NCBI RefSeq assembly: GCF_949628265.1
Contig: NC_088787.1
Span: forward strand, 33,778,844-33,842,843
Length of the DNA: 64,000 bases
Reading direction: 5' to 3'
Origin: Cloeon dipterum
Lineage: Eukaryota > Arthropoda > Insecta > Ephemeroptera > Baetidae
In this document: in pieces, positions 40,801 to 48,567 of the stretch
Layout: the number at the start of each line of letters is the position of its first letter
Position numbering within the stretch: position 1 is the first letter of the stretch
Program-made: the position numbers and the translations under genes
Notes under the pieces: generated by a model
The model's input: only the letters and a program-made list of their open reading frames with translations
Told to the model about the DNA's origin: nothing
Databases searched by the model: none

Positions 40801-41590
40801 ATAAGTCTTAGAGATGCATGATTCGTGTTCAATTGATCATCCTATGACAATTGGAAGCTCAGACAAATATTCAAATGTCTAAAATTCACAGCCCTTTTGA
40901 CAAAATATAGTTATTTGCAAGAATAAAAATGAAATAATTCGTAAATCATTTCGTGCCAATATGTTGCAATAATTTTATTTTGCATAGTAAAATAAATAAA
41001 ATAGTAGTAGTCATTATTCTAGACCAGTTTCCATAATTGTTTTAATAAAAATTTTCGTAGGACTTATTAAATATAATATCTCAGGAAAAAATTGAATTAA
41101 AAAATTCACAGGAATATTTTATACAAAATCCTTATGCTTAATATTTTAATGGAAATAACTCCTTTCAGAGTGCCTGGACATCTACCTGGAGTACCAAGGT
41201 CAGTGTCTGCACGAGTGCCCGATGGACACGTACATGAGCCTGACGAACAAGGGCAAGCCCAACTGCCGCGACTGCCACTACTCGTGCTACACGTGCAAGG
41301 GCCCTCTGAACGACCACTGCCTTTCGTGCCACCCTGACGCCCGCCTCCGCAAGGACGGCAACTGCCTGCTAGCGGCGCTCGACCCGGTCGTCAACGAGGC
41401 CCGCTGGTACTTCTGGCTGATGGTCGCCTTCATGGCCAACGTGGCCGTTGTCGGGGTCGCTGCCATCCTCTTTCTGGTCACCTGGTGCCGCGCCAGCAGC
41501 ACCACTGCTGAATACACAGGCCTCCAGCCGCCCAGGGAGGAACTACACCTCTCCAGCAAAGTCCACTACTTGTCCAGCGACGAGGATTGA
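16489..41590 (+). CDS. Fur1: Furin-like proprotein convertase (Fur1 type), 5' partial, multi-exon
   Basis: This gene encodes a kexin/furin-family subtilisin-like serine endoprotease, a calcium-dependent enzyme of the trans-Golgi and endosomes that cleaves precursors after dibasic (RXKR-like) sites. Exons are 16489-16617, 27203-27368, 27888-28060, 30626-31043, 32215-32332, 32396-32477, 34241-34451, then 35194-35829 and/or 36520-36813, and 41169-41590. Every junction keeps frame. The joined product is 784 residues with the first alternative exon or 670 with the second, both 5' partial. The catalytic set is present: Asp in ILDDGIE, His in [11 protein letters not shown], oxyanion Asn in ASGNGG and Ser in GTSASAP. 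A P domain with RGD, a Cys-rich module, one membrane span and a sorting tail follow. A single short Cys-rich module and the NRGxGLDMNV start favour Fur1 over Fur2, whose Cys-rich region is much longer. The prodomain is outside the window. Confidence 0.95.
18213..18229 (-). promoter_or_regulatory. CTCF-like insulator site
   Basis: On the minus strand this reads CCAATAGATGGCGCCAC, a close match to the CTCF core including AGATGGCGC as seen in fly sites. It points opposite to the related site at 11888. Confidence 0.45.
22314..22355 (+). repeat. (GA)n microsatellite, interrupted
   Basis: About 20 GA dinucleotides with interruptions (AAAGAGCG) in the large furin intron. Confidence 0.9.
23493..23880. 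mobile_element. Possible 388-bp inverted-repeat element
   Basis: The left end reads TTCATCC, then GGGGTTCGC at about 23510. The right end reads GCGAACCC, then GGATGAA at 23874-23880, the reverse complement in the same order with a few gaps. The interior is rich in TTTTGCAATGCA-like and GGGTTTTTCC-like words on both halves, so the whole looks like a degenerate palindrome. No clear target duplication. Confidence 0.4.
25201..25339. mobile_element. Palindromic MITE-like element with 39-bp terminal inverted repeats
   Basis: Arms at 25201-25239 and 25301-25339 are reverse complements at 38 of 39 positions, starting TGTAGGTTGTGCAATATG and ending with its complement. They flank a 61-bp centre. It carries no coding capacity. 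The flanks are ATTTAC on the left and ATTTAA on the right, so a short ATTTA-like target duplication is possible but does not abut both ends perfectly. A structured RNA hairpin is the alternative reading. Confidence 0.7.
27203..27368 (+). CDS. Fur1: Furin exon: catalytic His
   Basis: The acceptor is TTCGCAG and the donor GTAAGT, entering in phase 0 and leaving in phase 1. It encodes [15 protein letters not shown], then the [11 protein letters not shown] box with the catalytic His and the family's nearby Cys, then [14 protein letters not shown]. The NNS creates a potential N-glycosylation sequon at a site where mammalian furin reads NNG. Confidence 0.93.
27888..28060 (+). CDS. Fur1: Furin exon: GGVRMLDG to [14 protein letters not shown]
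   Basis: The acceptor follows TCGGCAG, with phase 1 completed to Gly, and the donor is AAG|GTGAGT in phase 0. It encodes [20 protein letters not shown] and [18 protein letters not shown], which are substrate-pocket and structural segments highly conserved in furins, ending at FIEGVAK. The acidic SWGPDDDG segment lies next to the S1 and S2 pockets in this family. Confidence 0.93.
28061..30625 (+). other. Furin intron
   Basis: I see no coding exon. It contains the (CT)n tract, a short GC-rich patch with CGCGCG/CACACA runs near 29663-29758, and a perfect small hairpin at 29901-29920. Confidence 0.7.
28778..28824 (+). repeat. (CT)n microsatellite in furin intron
   Basis: This is an uninterrupted run of about 23 CT dinucleotides, followed by a short imperfect CT-rich tail. 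It lies in the intron between the furin exons at 27888 and 30626. Confidence 0.95.
30626..31043 (+). CDS. Fur1: Furin exon: oxyanion Asn and catalytic Ser
   Basis: The acceptor is TTTTCAG and the donor G|GTGAGT, phase 0 in and phase 1 out. It encodes [20 protein letters not shown] (oxyanion-hole Asn in SGN), the paired Cys of [29 protein letters not shown] and [13 protein letters not shown] with the catalytic Ser. It ends in [15 protein letters not shown] and [11 protein letters not shown]. This is the most conserved exon of the gene. The sequon NLTW found in mammalian furin is QLTW here. Confidence 0.95.
31044..32214 (+). other. Furin intron
   Basis: No coding exon was seen. It contains a CTG repeat at about 31899-31917 and, just upstream of the next exon, a CAG run (about 32156-32173) after a pyrimidine-rich stretch. 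Confidence 0.65.
32215..32332 (+). CDS. Fur1: Furin exon: end of catalytic domain, start of P domain
   Basis: The acceptor is CTTTCAG and the donor GTAAGA, phase 1 in and phase 2 out. It encodes [20 protein letters not shown] (furin VSHSYGYGLLDA) and then [11 protein letters not shown], whose Cys matches the first Cys of the P-domain disulfide. The intron to the next exon is only 63 bp. Confidence 0.92.
32396..32477 (+). CDS. Fur1: Furin exon: P domain, strand with second disulfide Cys
   Basis: This short exon runs from acceptor TTCCAG to donor GTAAGT, phase 2 in and phase 0 out. It encodes [19 protein letters not shown] and FLEHVQ, matching furin up to the RLEHAQ segment. Confidence 0.88.
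32478..34240 (+). other. Furin intron
   Basis: AT-rich intron with no supportable exon. A weak CTCF-like core (CAGATGGCG on the minus strand) lies near 33993-34004. Confidence 0.65.
34241..34451 (+). CDS. Fur1: Furin exon: P domain core with RGD
   Basis: The acceptor is TTTTCTAG and the donor G|GTGCGT, phase 0 in and phase 1 out. It encodes [47 protein letters not shown] and [14 protein letters not shown]. The RGD matches the conserved furin P-domain RGD. The exon stops just before the last P-domain strand, which is supplied by one of the two alternative exons downstream. Confidence 0.93.
35194..35829 (+). CDS. Fur1: Furin alternative exon 1: last P-domain strand plus long basic, Pro-rich linker
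   Basis: The acceptor is GCATGTAG and the donor G|GTATCT, phase 1 at both ends. It begins [15 protein letters not shown], the final P-domain strand, then runs into about 195 residues rich in Pro, Lys, Arg, Ser and Thr with several basic clusters (SSRKK, PRKKNG, GRK). It has an NLT sequon in [10 protein letters not shown] and three tandem 7-residue repeats (PKESRQG). It joins in frame to 41169. Low-complexity composition suggests an extended, possibly O-glycosylated stalk in the lumen. The donor is weaker than most in this gene. Confidence 0.85.
35646..35708 (+). repeat. Three tandem 21-bp coding repeats in the furin linker
   Basis: Three consecutive 21-bp units at 35646-35666, 35667-35687 and 35688-35708 encode PKESRQG three times. 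The units differ by a few mostly silent changes (AAG/AAA, AGA/CGG/AGG), so the peptide repeat has been kept while the DNA drifted. Confidence 0.95.
36520..36813 (+). CDS. Fur1: Furin alternative exon 2: second copy of last P-domain strand with shorter linker
   Basis: The acceptor is TTTCACAG and the donor G|GTTTGT, phase 1 at both ends, the same as the exon at 35194. It begins [19 protein letters not shown], so it carries its own final P-domain strand, followed by an 80-residue linker. The tail of the linker (RPKQII, then KLSPNLTNS) resembles the other exon's RRQEII and [11 protein letters not shown], including the NLT sequon. It is best read as a diverged tandem duplicate used in place of the other exon. 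Without splicing, the frame continues to a stop at 36855-36857 after a hydrophobic segment. Confidence 0.82.
36814..41168 (+). other. Last furin intron, possibly partly 3' UTR of a short isoform
   Basis: 4.4 kb without a supportable coding exon. If the exon at 36520 is read through, its stop at 36855-36857 makes the following bases a 3' UTR; an ATTAAA lies at 36945-36950. The stretch is AT-rich with no repeat family I recognise. Confidence 0.55.
41169..41590 (+). CDS. Fur1: Furin last exon: Cys-rich module, membrane span, sorting tail
   Basis: The acceptor is CTTTCAG, entered in phase 1, and the stop is TGA. About the first 60 residues form a furin-type Cys-rich module with spaced CxxC pairs ([20 protein letters not shown]). 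Then come [20 protein letters not shown] and ILFLVTW, a single membrane span, then the cytosolic tail. The tail has EYTGL, matching the YKGL tyrosine signal of mammalian furin, and ends LSSDED, an acidic cluster with potential CK2 serines. The product is therefore a type I membrane protein likely cycling between trans-Golgi and endosomes. Confidence 0.93.
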
Positions 41591-42478
41591 AATGAACGCG
41601 GATTTTTTAGGCATGGGTGCGGTTTTAATAAATTTGAGTTTGAACAATAGCTAAGAATCAATAAAAATTCAATTCTAAATATTGAATATCAAAGCAAAAT
41701 AAAACTAGAAAATCAGGAATTCACAGCGGTGCAGATTTTAAAATTTGGTGGACGTAAACATTTAAATTTTGCGAACCATTCAAATATTACCTGTTTAAAT
41801 TTTAAGTTGGATTTTTAGTATGTATCTTTTATGCTTTTATTATTGGGTTTCACATAAATACCAATTTAAAGGAGTTCTTAATTTTAGGATGTTCGAAATT
41901 ATCAACGTTCACTCAGGATGTTTGCATTTGTGAAAACCTTCTCCACATTGCCATAATAGTTCAAAGTTCTACATTTTTGTGATTGAAATTTCTTACTCAT
42001 GTGAATATGTGAAAGAACAAAATTTTAAAAAAAATGTATGCATGTAATTCCAGAACAAAAATGCAATAATAATTTGTGAATGCTAGAGATAAAGGGTTCA
42101 AGTGGTGTAATTGACTGAGATTTTGTTGCAATTTGCTCAACTGCCAGTGCCCTAGTCAGTCTGTGATAAAAGAAAATTATGGCAGCATTGTCGGCACGTG
42201 AGCATTTGAATTTTGTCAACTAATACTCTAGATGGGCAGGTGGTGTTTGAACATTGAAAGCAATTTTTGTAACGAGAGAATAGAATATATTTTCACAATA
42301 AACATTGCAGCATGTGCGTATGAAAGATAAATGCAGACTTTGAGTATTCATTAACCACACTGTTGTATAAAATAAAATGGTTAAGTAGCAGTTCACTCAC
42401 ATTTCGAGGTATAGCAATAAAACTGGCTTAAAAAGTACAATATTTGAGTACCGTCCAGTCGGTTTGAATAAAATGCAG
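41591..42478. other. Furin 3' UTR and spacer to phosphomevalonate kinase
   Basis: AATAAA signals for the furin transcript occur at 41627-41632, 41660-41665 and 41698-41703. The rest is AT-rich and holds no gene that I can support. It also contains the 3' UTR of the convergent phosphomevalonate kinase gene; I could not pick a clear poly(A) signal for that gene. Confidence 0.6.
41660..41665 (+). terminator. Candidate furin poly(A) signal
   Basis: AATAAA lies 70 bp after the furin stop codon. Others lie at 41627 and 41698; which is used cannot be told from sequence alone. Confidence 0.5.
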
Positions 42479-43212
42479 TCACAAACTTTGTTTAATCCAA
42501 GCTTCCAGCTCTTGGAGGAAGTCTGAAATCGCTTCAGTCTTGCCATTGTTAGAGACAGTCCAATCCCAGCCAGACACGTTGTCCAAGTCGCACTCTGAAG
42601 CGACGTCATCCACCCCTGAAAATTTAAATTGACAAATAATTCATTTAATGTGGAGTATCGAGGCTTGCCTGAAGTAAAATTCCAGCCTCTCTGGGCGCGG
42701 ATGTCATCGTCAGCAGTAACTCGGACGGTTTTCAGAATTGATCCAAAATTTTCTCGGAACCACTTGAGGTCTGTTTTTCTCCTGGCATCACTTACGATCC
42801 AAACAGGCTTCAGAGTTTCTAAAAATAAATATCTTTTAAATTTCATTTCTTGTTTTAATATGAAATGAGAAAACCTTTGGCGACAGAGGCAGCAGATCTG
42901 CAGAAGACACCGTAGTCCTTGGACCTCTCCTGCTCGCTCCACTCAATCATGGCCAGTCTGTGTTGCTCCTTGTACGACGTCGAGTCCAGTAGCTGGCTCA
43001 AATCAAGACCATGCAGCTCAGCCCAGTGTTTCTTAATCGGTGCGGAAATCCTCACTATTGTAGCATTGTCTTTTCCCAGGCTAAAAAGGAATGAATGAAG
43101 AGTTTGACGTCATATTGAATTGAGGCGCATACATTTCGACCAGTTTCTCGGTGATGAAGTCTTTTCCGCTTTTCCTCTTGCCACTGAAAATCACGACGCA
43201 CTTGGGGTCCAT
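42479..43212 (-). CDS. Pmvk: Phosphomevalonate kinase (animal type)
   Basis: The enzyme phosphorylates mevalonate 5-phosphate to the diphosphate in the mevalonate pathway, which in insects feeds juvenile hormone, dolichol and prenylation rather than sterols. Four exons on the minus strand are 43212-43133, 43080-42875, 42818-42669 and 42615-42479, giving 190 residues with all junctions in frame (human PMVK is 192). Visible family motifs are the P-loop FSGKRKSGKDF near the N-terminus, STSYKEQHR, VSDARRKTDLKWF (SDxRR), the RGW of QRGWNFTSGVDD, and ECDLDN. This is the animal enzyme, a nucleoside-monophosphate-kinase fold and not the GHMP kinase of fungi and plants. The third intron has a GC donor (AG|GCAAGC). 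Divergent from Arp10. Confidence 0.95.
42616..42668 (-). other. GC-AG intron in phosphomevalonate kinase
   Basis: On the minus strand the upstream exon ends ACTTCAG and the intron opens GCAAGC; the acceptor is TTTTCAG. Only this junction gives the conserved FTSG|VDD sequence in frame. The donor otherwise matches the GC-AG class consensus AG|GCAAGT at all but one position. The 53-bp intron has no in-frame stop in the exon 3 frame. Confidence 0.85.
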
Positions 43213-43643
43213 GCTAATTCTGACGGAAAAGGCGAAAATTTAAAGGGCAGAGGGTGAACTCATGAATAAAACAAAAAATGTGGGTGTGTCCCGACAACTT
43301 TCAGATGAATTATTACCACGCCCCCTTTAGTCTCGTTTCAATTCTCCTGTATTCCTAGAAATTCGTACTGTTTTAACATTGGCTGGTAATGATTTCGTAT
43401 TTTTAGTTGGTATAAATAATATGATAAATTCCTCACATTGTGGGAATTTTAATAAAGTATGACTGTACGACACGTGATAATCCCGCGTATGAGCATTTAA
43501 AATTCTCTCCTCCAATCAGCGCTCGCGAAGGCTGTATTCCTTGTTATGGTCGAGCAGCTGTAGACGGAGACAATGGACAGCTTGTAAATTTACGGTTTTT
43601 TCCCTTAAACTCGCGAAAAAGATAAATTAATCCATTCAGGACG
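43213..43643. promoter_or_regulatory. Divergent promoter region between Pmvk and Arp10
   Basis: These 431 bp separate the two start codons and must hold both 5' UTRs and promoters, probably shared. A CACGTG E-box lies at 43471-43476 and a CCAAT box in TCCAATCAGCG at about 43511-43521. No TATA box stands out at a convincing distance. Confidence 0.6.
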
Positions 43644-45437
43644 ATGCTTTACGAGGGCAGGAACCTGATTTCCGAAAAACCGGTCGTCGTTATTGACATC
43701 GGCAGGGCGTACACGAAGTAAGAGATCAAGTTGTTGGAAATGTTTCTGCTGGCACGCCCTGTCACTCATTGCACCGGAAATAAACACTATTTTTGCAGAT
43801 GTGGATTTGCAGGGGAGAGCGCTCCGAGGTGCATCATCCCTTCAGAATTTATATGCAAGTCTACAGGGGCTACGAAAAAGGTTTTTGACTATGAAACGAG
43901 GGACCAACTTTACCAAAATTTTGTGGAGTTTGGTCACATCCTCTTTTTTAAGTATGACCTAAAAGATGATGGTGAATACCAATTGATTCATTTTAAATAA
44001 TGTTGCATTTTAGATATCTGCTGGTGACACCCAAAGATCGAAAAGTGGTGATCGTCGAGTCCCTTTTGAACCCATCCCTTGAGAGAGACACCCTGGCACA
44101 AGTGCTCTTCTCCTATTATGAAGTTTGTTGGCATTATCATCCAACACAAATTTTACTGAATATTATTTTCCCCTGTACAGTTGTCTTCAGTTTGCATGGT
44201 GCCTAGTCACATGGTGAGTCTTTACACCCTGGCAGTACCGACGGCATTAGTCCTGGACATAGGCTACAAGGAGGCAGTTCTGATTCCCGTCGTGGAAAAC
44301 ACGCCAGTGCTCCACGCTTACCAAGCTCTTGCTCTAGCTGGAGAGGCAGTAGAACTGTATGCATCAATTTTTAATAAATCGGCCAATAGTGATTGAGAAT
44401 TGTTTTTGTGCTTTCAGGAATCTGAGGAAGCTGCTTGAATCGCAATGCAAGGAAGAGGAGCAGTTCTATCTGAAGGCAAAGCCTTTGCCAAATAGCACAG
44501 TTGAAGATATAAAAGGTAGAATATGATTGATGGAATATTTTAGCCAAGGTTAAGAAATAATTTTCAATACACTTTGCAAAACTATATTTTTGCAGCCCCG
44601 GTATCAGGAATTAGTAGTTGCTTCTCATTAACAAAATATTTTTAATGATTTACCATTTGAAAGTGTTTCTGACATGGTATCGATGTATTGTGTTTCAAGT
44701 TCGCGGCTGCTTTGTGACAAAGCTGGACCGTGCGCAGATGATCCAAGCGTCAGTCAAGGAGCCATCAGTCTCAGCACCGACCCCTCCTCCTGATCTTCCT
44801 TATCCACTTGGAGGGGATCGGAGCATTACAATCCCTGGCACATCACGGGAGCTGGCCTATGAGGTCCTTTTTGAATTGGACAATGACCTCATGTCCATTG
44901 CTACTATGATTTTGGACGCAATACTCAAGGTATATAATTTCCAAGATTAATTGCTACGTCAATATTCTTAAAGTGATTTAATTTGGGACAAAACGAGTTC
45001 ATTTTTCCAAATATTACGCATTTAATTAATTTGTTTTCATTTACAGTGTCCTCTTGACACACGAGTGTCCCTCGCCGAGAATATTCTCTTGATCGGAGGC
45101 ACTTCCATGGCTCTGGGCCTCAAAGCCCGTTTGCAGCAAGAACTGTTAGACCTTTTAGTCACCCCGCAGTACATTAAGAAGCTGGCTCTCAAGAAATTTT
45201 GCTTCCACAACCCTCCAGCCAAGGAAAACTATGTTGCATGGTTGGGAGGTAAAACAGGAAGTTTAAAACCAGTTTTCCTAGTAAACTAATTGATTTCTCC
45301 TTCAAGGTGCCATCATGGGAGCAACAAACAGCATTGTCAAAAGATCCGTCACGAGAGAAGACTACTTAAGAGTACCGAAAATTCCAGATTGGGCAGATCT
45401 GTCATTCAATTGCAACGATGGGGTGAAAAGGGGATAA
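43644..45437 (+). CDS. Arp10: Actin-related protein 10 (dynactin pointed-end subunit)
   Basis: Arp10/Arp11 caps the pointed end of the dynactin Arp1 filament and helps dynein cargo binding. Eight exons are 43644-43717, 43799-43951, 44014-44122, 44181-44356, 44418-44515, 44700-44929, 45047-45248 and 45307-45437, giving 390 residues with all phases consistent (human ACTR10 is 417). The actin fold is visible: KPVVVIDIGRAYTKCGFAGE is the first phosphate loop, PTALVLDIGYKEAVLIPV the second, then AENILLIGGTSMALGL, KENYVAWLGGAIMGA and a final REDYLRVPKIPDW. VLDIGYKEA keeps only part of the canonical actin nucleotide loop, as is usual in this divergent family. The start ATG is the first in frame after the short 5' UTR. 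Confidence 0.93.
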
Positions 45438-45547
45438 TAACTAAGCATTAATTTGCGCAACTATAATAATTTATTGATAAAATAAACTTAACTTAGTTTT
45501 CCTTGGAATCAATTATTTTTCTGAGCAAAGTAACAATCTAGGAGTAA
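45438..45547. terminator. Convergent 3' ends of Arp10 and the minus-strand helical protein gene
   Basis: Only 110 bp separate the two stop codons. A plus-strand AATAAA at 45481-45486 serves Arp10; a minus-strand AATAAA (TTTATT on +) at 45470-45475 serves the opposite gene. Cleavage 10-30 bp past each signal would make the two mRNAs overlap at their 3' ends. Confidence 0.7.
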
Positions 45548-48500
45548 TTAAGACACAAATCTACACTCACTGTCGCTGATGTCTCTCAAGTCTTCGTCAA
45601 ACAGCTCTTTCAAAGTCTCTGGAAATTTGAGGTTACAAATCATGTTGTCTTCAGGCTCAGTGAGTGCTTTGGCATTCCTTGGCCTCTTTCGGAACAGGAA
45701 CTGAAATAATAATTGGCCACACATAAGTGATAATGGTAATTTCAATTTAAATACTAATCAGTAAATTTTCTGAATACTTTAACATGTGTATTCAATTTTT
45801 TGTAAGAAAATCAAAACAAATCACTATATTTAAAACCATTAAAGTTACATTTATTTTTGTAGAACTGATTTAAATACTTCAATTAATCAATCAAGTATGA
45901 AAAGGAGCCCTATTAGAATAGATTAAAATAAAATTAACTAGACAGAAAGGCAACGAATATAATTGGCGTGATTACCTTTGGTTGGATGAAATTTTGGCAC
46001 CATGCAACAAGTCGCTCTTTGATCGGCACGCTAACATAAGCTGCTGGAATCCTCTGCAGCGCTCTGGACAGCGGGAAGGGGCGGCCCGGGCCGAAAAAAG
46101 CCACCAATGCGACCACAGCCATTTCAGCAACATTTTCTTCCACGTCTGGCATATTCAACGCGTCAAATATGGCGATCAGAATCAACTTCCGAGCCGCCAG
46201 TCGCCCTCTCCGACAAGACATGTTGAGGTATCGGCCGATTTGGCCCAGGGTGACAATTGCTAGGGGCACGCCAGGGCCATCACTGCAGACGATGTTGCTC
46301 AGGATTTTGACCACGAGGTTGTCTTGAGTCCAACGAGGACCAAAGACTCTAGACAGGAGGATAGCTGAGAAGGATGAAATGCTTTTTCCTTCTATCATGC
46401 TTGCTTCTATTTTCTGCAAGATTGTGTCTAGTGAAGGGCATTCCTTCCAACCATAGTGCTGAAACAATAATGCCAAATCAAAATTGAGGTGCGGTTGAGA
46501 TGGTTACTTACTTTAATTTTCATTAATACTGAAGGAAAAAAAGAGATGTTAAAATATAAATTTCTCTTTTCACTCAACAAATATAAATTTGTATTATATC
46601 TCTATTTTTTAATCGTAAAAAGGGTTGCAAGAATTACAAATTAAAAAATTCATGCGCAAGAAGAAATAATTTAAAAAAAATTAACAGTAGGCAACCCTGA
46701 TCATAAAATAAAACTGACAAGTAATATGATGCCAAAGAAAGAGATGGAGGAAAGATATTTCTGGCCGTAATTACAACTGAAAATTAAAAAAAATAAAAAT
46801 GGGAACACATTAAATTTGAACTTGAATCATAAATTATTAATTATAAATCTGGAGATTTATCGCAAAAATATTCAGTCCTGTCAAGCAAAAAGCTAGATTT
46901 TTATTCTCTCTCTGATCTTTACTCTACCTTAAAAATGTCCCATATTTGCTTTGCCTCCATGATGGGTCTTTCTTCTGCAAGAGCCAGGATGGAAAACCGC
47001 ACACACTCAGCCAACAGCCCTTCTGAGAGCACTGCAGGCCACACCTCAAGTGCCCCAATGCACAAAGACAGCGCCCTGCTGCCACCGCGGCCCACCATCT
47101 CGCTCAGCATGGCCAGCAGGCGGCCCGGTGCCTGTCCGAGGACGCAGAGCCAGGCGCCAAGGTTGCCCAGGCGTTGGGCCTCGAAAGGACCCACCTCGGG
47201 GCCGTCCCGTACGGTCACGCAGTCAGGCACTGCTGACACCACCGCTGCGTCCAGCTCCATCCACAAGTCTGACACGGACAGCAGGCGCACCAGTGCCACC
47301 AGAGGCTTCTCCAGGCTCGCCTTGCACTTTTTTCTGATGAAGTGGAACAGAAGCCCCCTGGAAAATAAATATTTATTTTTCCACTTGTAAAATGACTTAA
47401 GAAATTAACAGCAGCAAAATAAATCAAAATAAGGTTTTGCATTTTAACAGAAAAATCTTAAGCAAGATCAGAAACTTGTGAAAAAATCTGTCCAAAATAA
47501 ATTGGCAAAAATTGCCGATGATGAAAAACAAGTAGTTCGAAATTGATTTTATATGTAAGGAGAGTTTCAAGGCAAGCTGAATGATTCATGCATATTAGTT
47601 TAAAAAATGAATAAATTATTGGCTTCAAACATTACTCGGAGTCAGGAAAACGACTCGCAGGAATAGCGATTCAGTAGGAAAATAGATGTAATTCAAATTT
47701 TCTAGAAACAAGAAAAAATCAGGTTTGCCTTATTTTTTGGAGGGCTATTCGCTATTAAAAAATAAACTTAAATCTATATAGGCCCATCTAACCTATTCAT
47801 AGAGAGATTAACTTTGTTTGACAACCTATAAATCACATAGAATTAAAAGACATAATCGACATAATGTTATCATTTCGCATGATAACTTTGCAGATTATTT
47901 TCGCTGCCAAAAACTACTCTGCACGATTGTGTTTCAGTAATTTGAAAATACAATTCTACGACCATAAAAAGCTTCCCTATTTTACCAAATTTATCAAAAA
48001 CCACAAGCGATGAGATGCAAATGAGTAATGGATTTTTTTCAAGGGTTTTGCATCATGTTGGTTAATTAATCCAAGATTGATTTATACTTAGCCAAATGAT
48101 GAGTTTTGAGTTGAGGTTGCAGTCCACTAAGGTGTCTTTTGATCACTGTTAAGTCAATCGCAGTTTCACTGTCCTGCAGGGGTGTCAGAGCCAAAGAAAT
48201 CATATAATTGACCTCCGCTAAAACGTAAATGAAACTCTTCTATTTGCAGTAACGGAAATTTTTTGTTTCTTACACTGCTTGAAGTCGGATTGGCGATACA
48301 AAGGCTGTTTTACGAAGACTGACATGCTCCTCTTAACCACTTCCTCTGGAAGACACTGCAACAGCTAATTTACAAATAATTTTATTGAAACAGTCAGTAG
48401 CAAATTCAGCAAACCTATTATCTAACCTGATTATTGCTTTTCACTCTACGGTGTCGCAGTTTTTTTCTGCCTCGTTTTGTTTTCACTATCAGCTGCCTCT

Positions 48501-48567
48501 TTTTCAATTGTGGAGCAAAGGTGGAATCGCCACTGCTGCGTTCTGATGGGCACGATTTTCTTTTCAT
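45548..48567 (-). CDS. Uncharacterised 475-residue helical protein with basic N-terminus
   Basis: Six exons on the minus strand are 48567-48427, 48364-48274, 48217-48088, 47357-46928, 46458-45976 and 45700-45548; splice phases agree at every junction. The start is the first in-frame ATG after an upstream stop. Residues 15-45 are strongly basic (LKKRQLIV, TKRGRKKLRHRR), a likely nuclear localisation signal. The remainder is Leu/Ala-rich with regular amphipathic helices, such as KPLVALVRLLSVSDLWMELD, SILALAEERPIMEAKQIWD and ENVAEMAVVALVAFFGPG, suggesting a HEAT/ARM-like repeat fold. The C-terminus is acidic (ELFDEDLRDISDSE). I do not recognise the family; a DNA-repair or transcription scaffold is possible but unproven. 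An alternative acceptor 9 bp downstream in exon 2 (48355) is also in frame. Confidence 0.75.

Noticed and set aside
42397..42942. Continuous 181-codon minus-strand frame through Pmvk exon 3
   Set aside because: It leaves the conserved protein at the GC donor and reads the intron and last exon out of frame; the spliced model restores the family C-terminus.
44582..44600. Possible micro-exon after TTTTGCAG inside the Arp10 intron
   Set aside because: It would be about 5 bases long and is not needed; the exon at 44700 joins in frame directly.
46505..46540. Micro-exon (CTTCAG ... AAA|GTAAGT) in the minus-strand helical gene
   Set aside because: In the required phase 0 its second codon is a stop, while direct joining of 46928 to 46458 keeps the frame.
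46935..47390. 150-codon plus-strand frame across the helical protein gene
   Set aside because: It is the antisense shadow of the GC-rich exon 46928-47357, whose splice sites and phases fit the minus strand.
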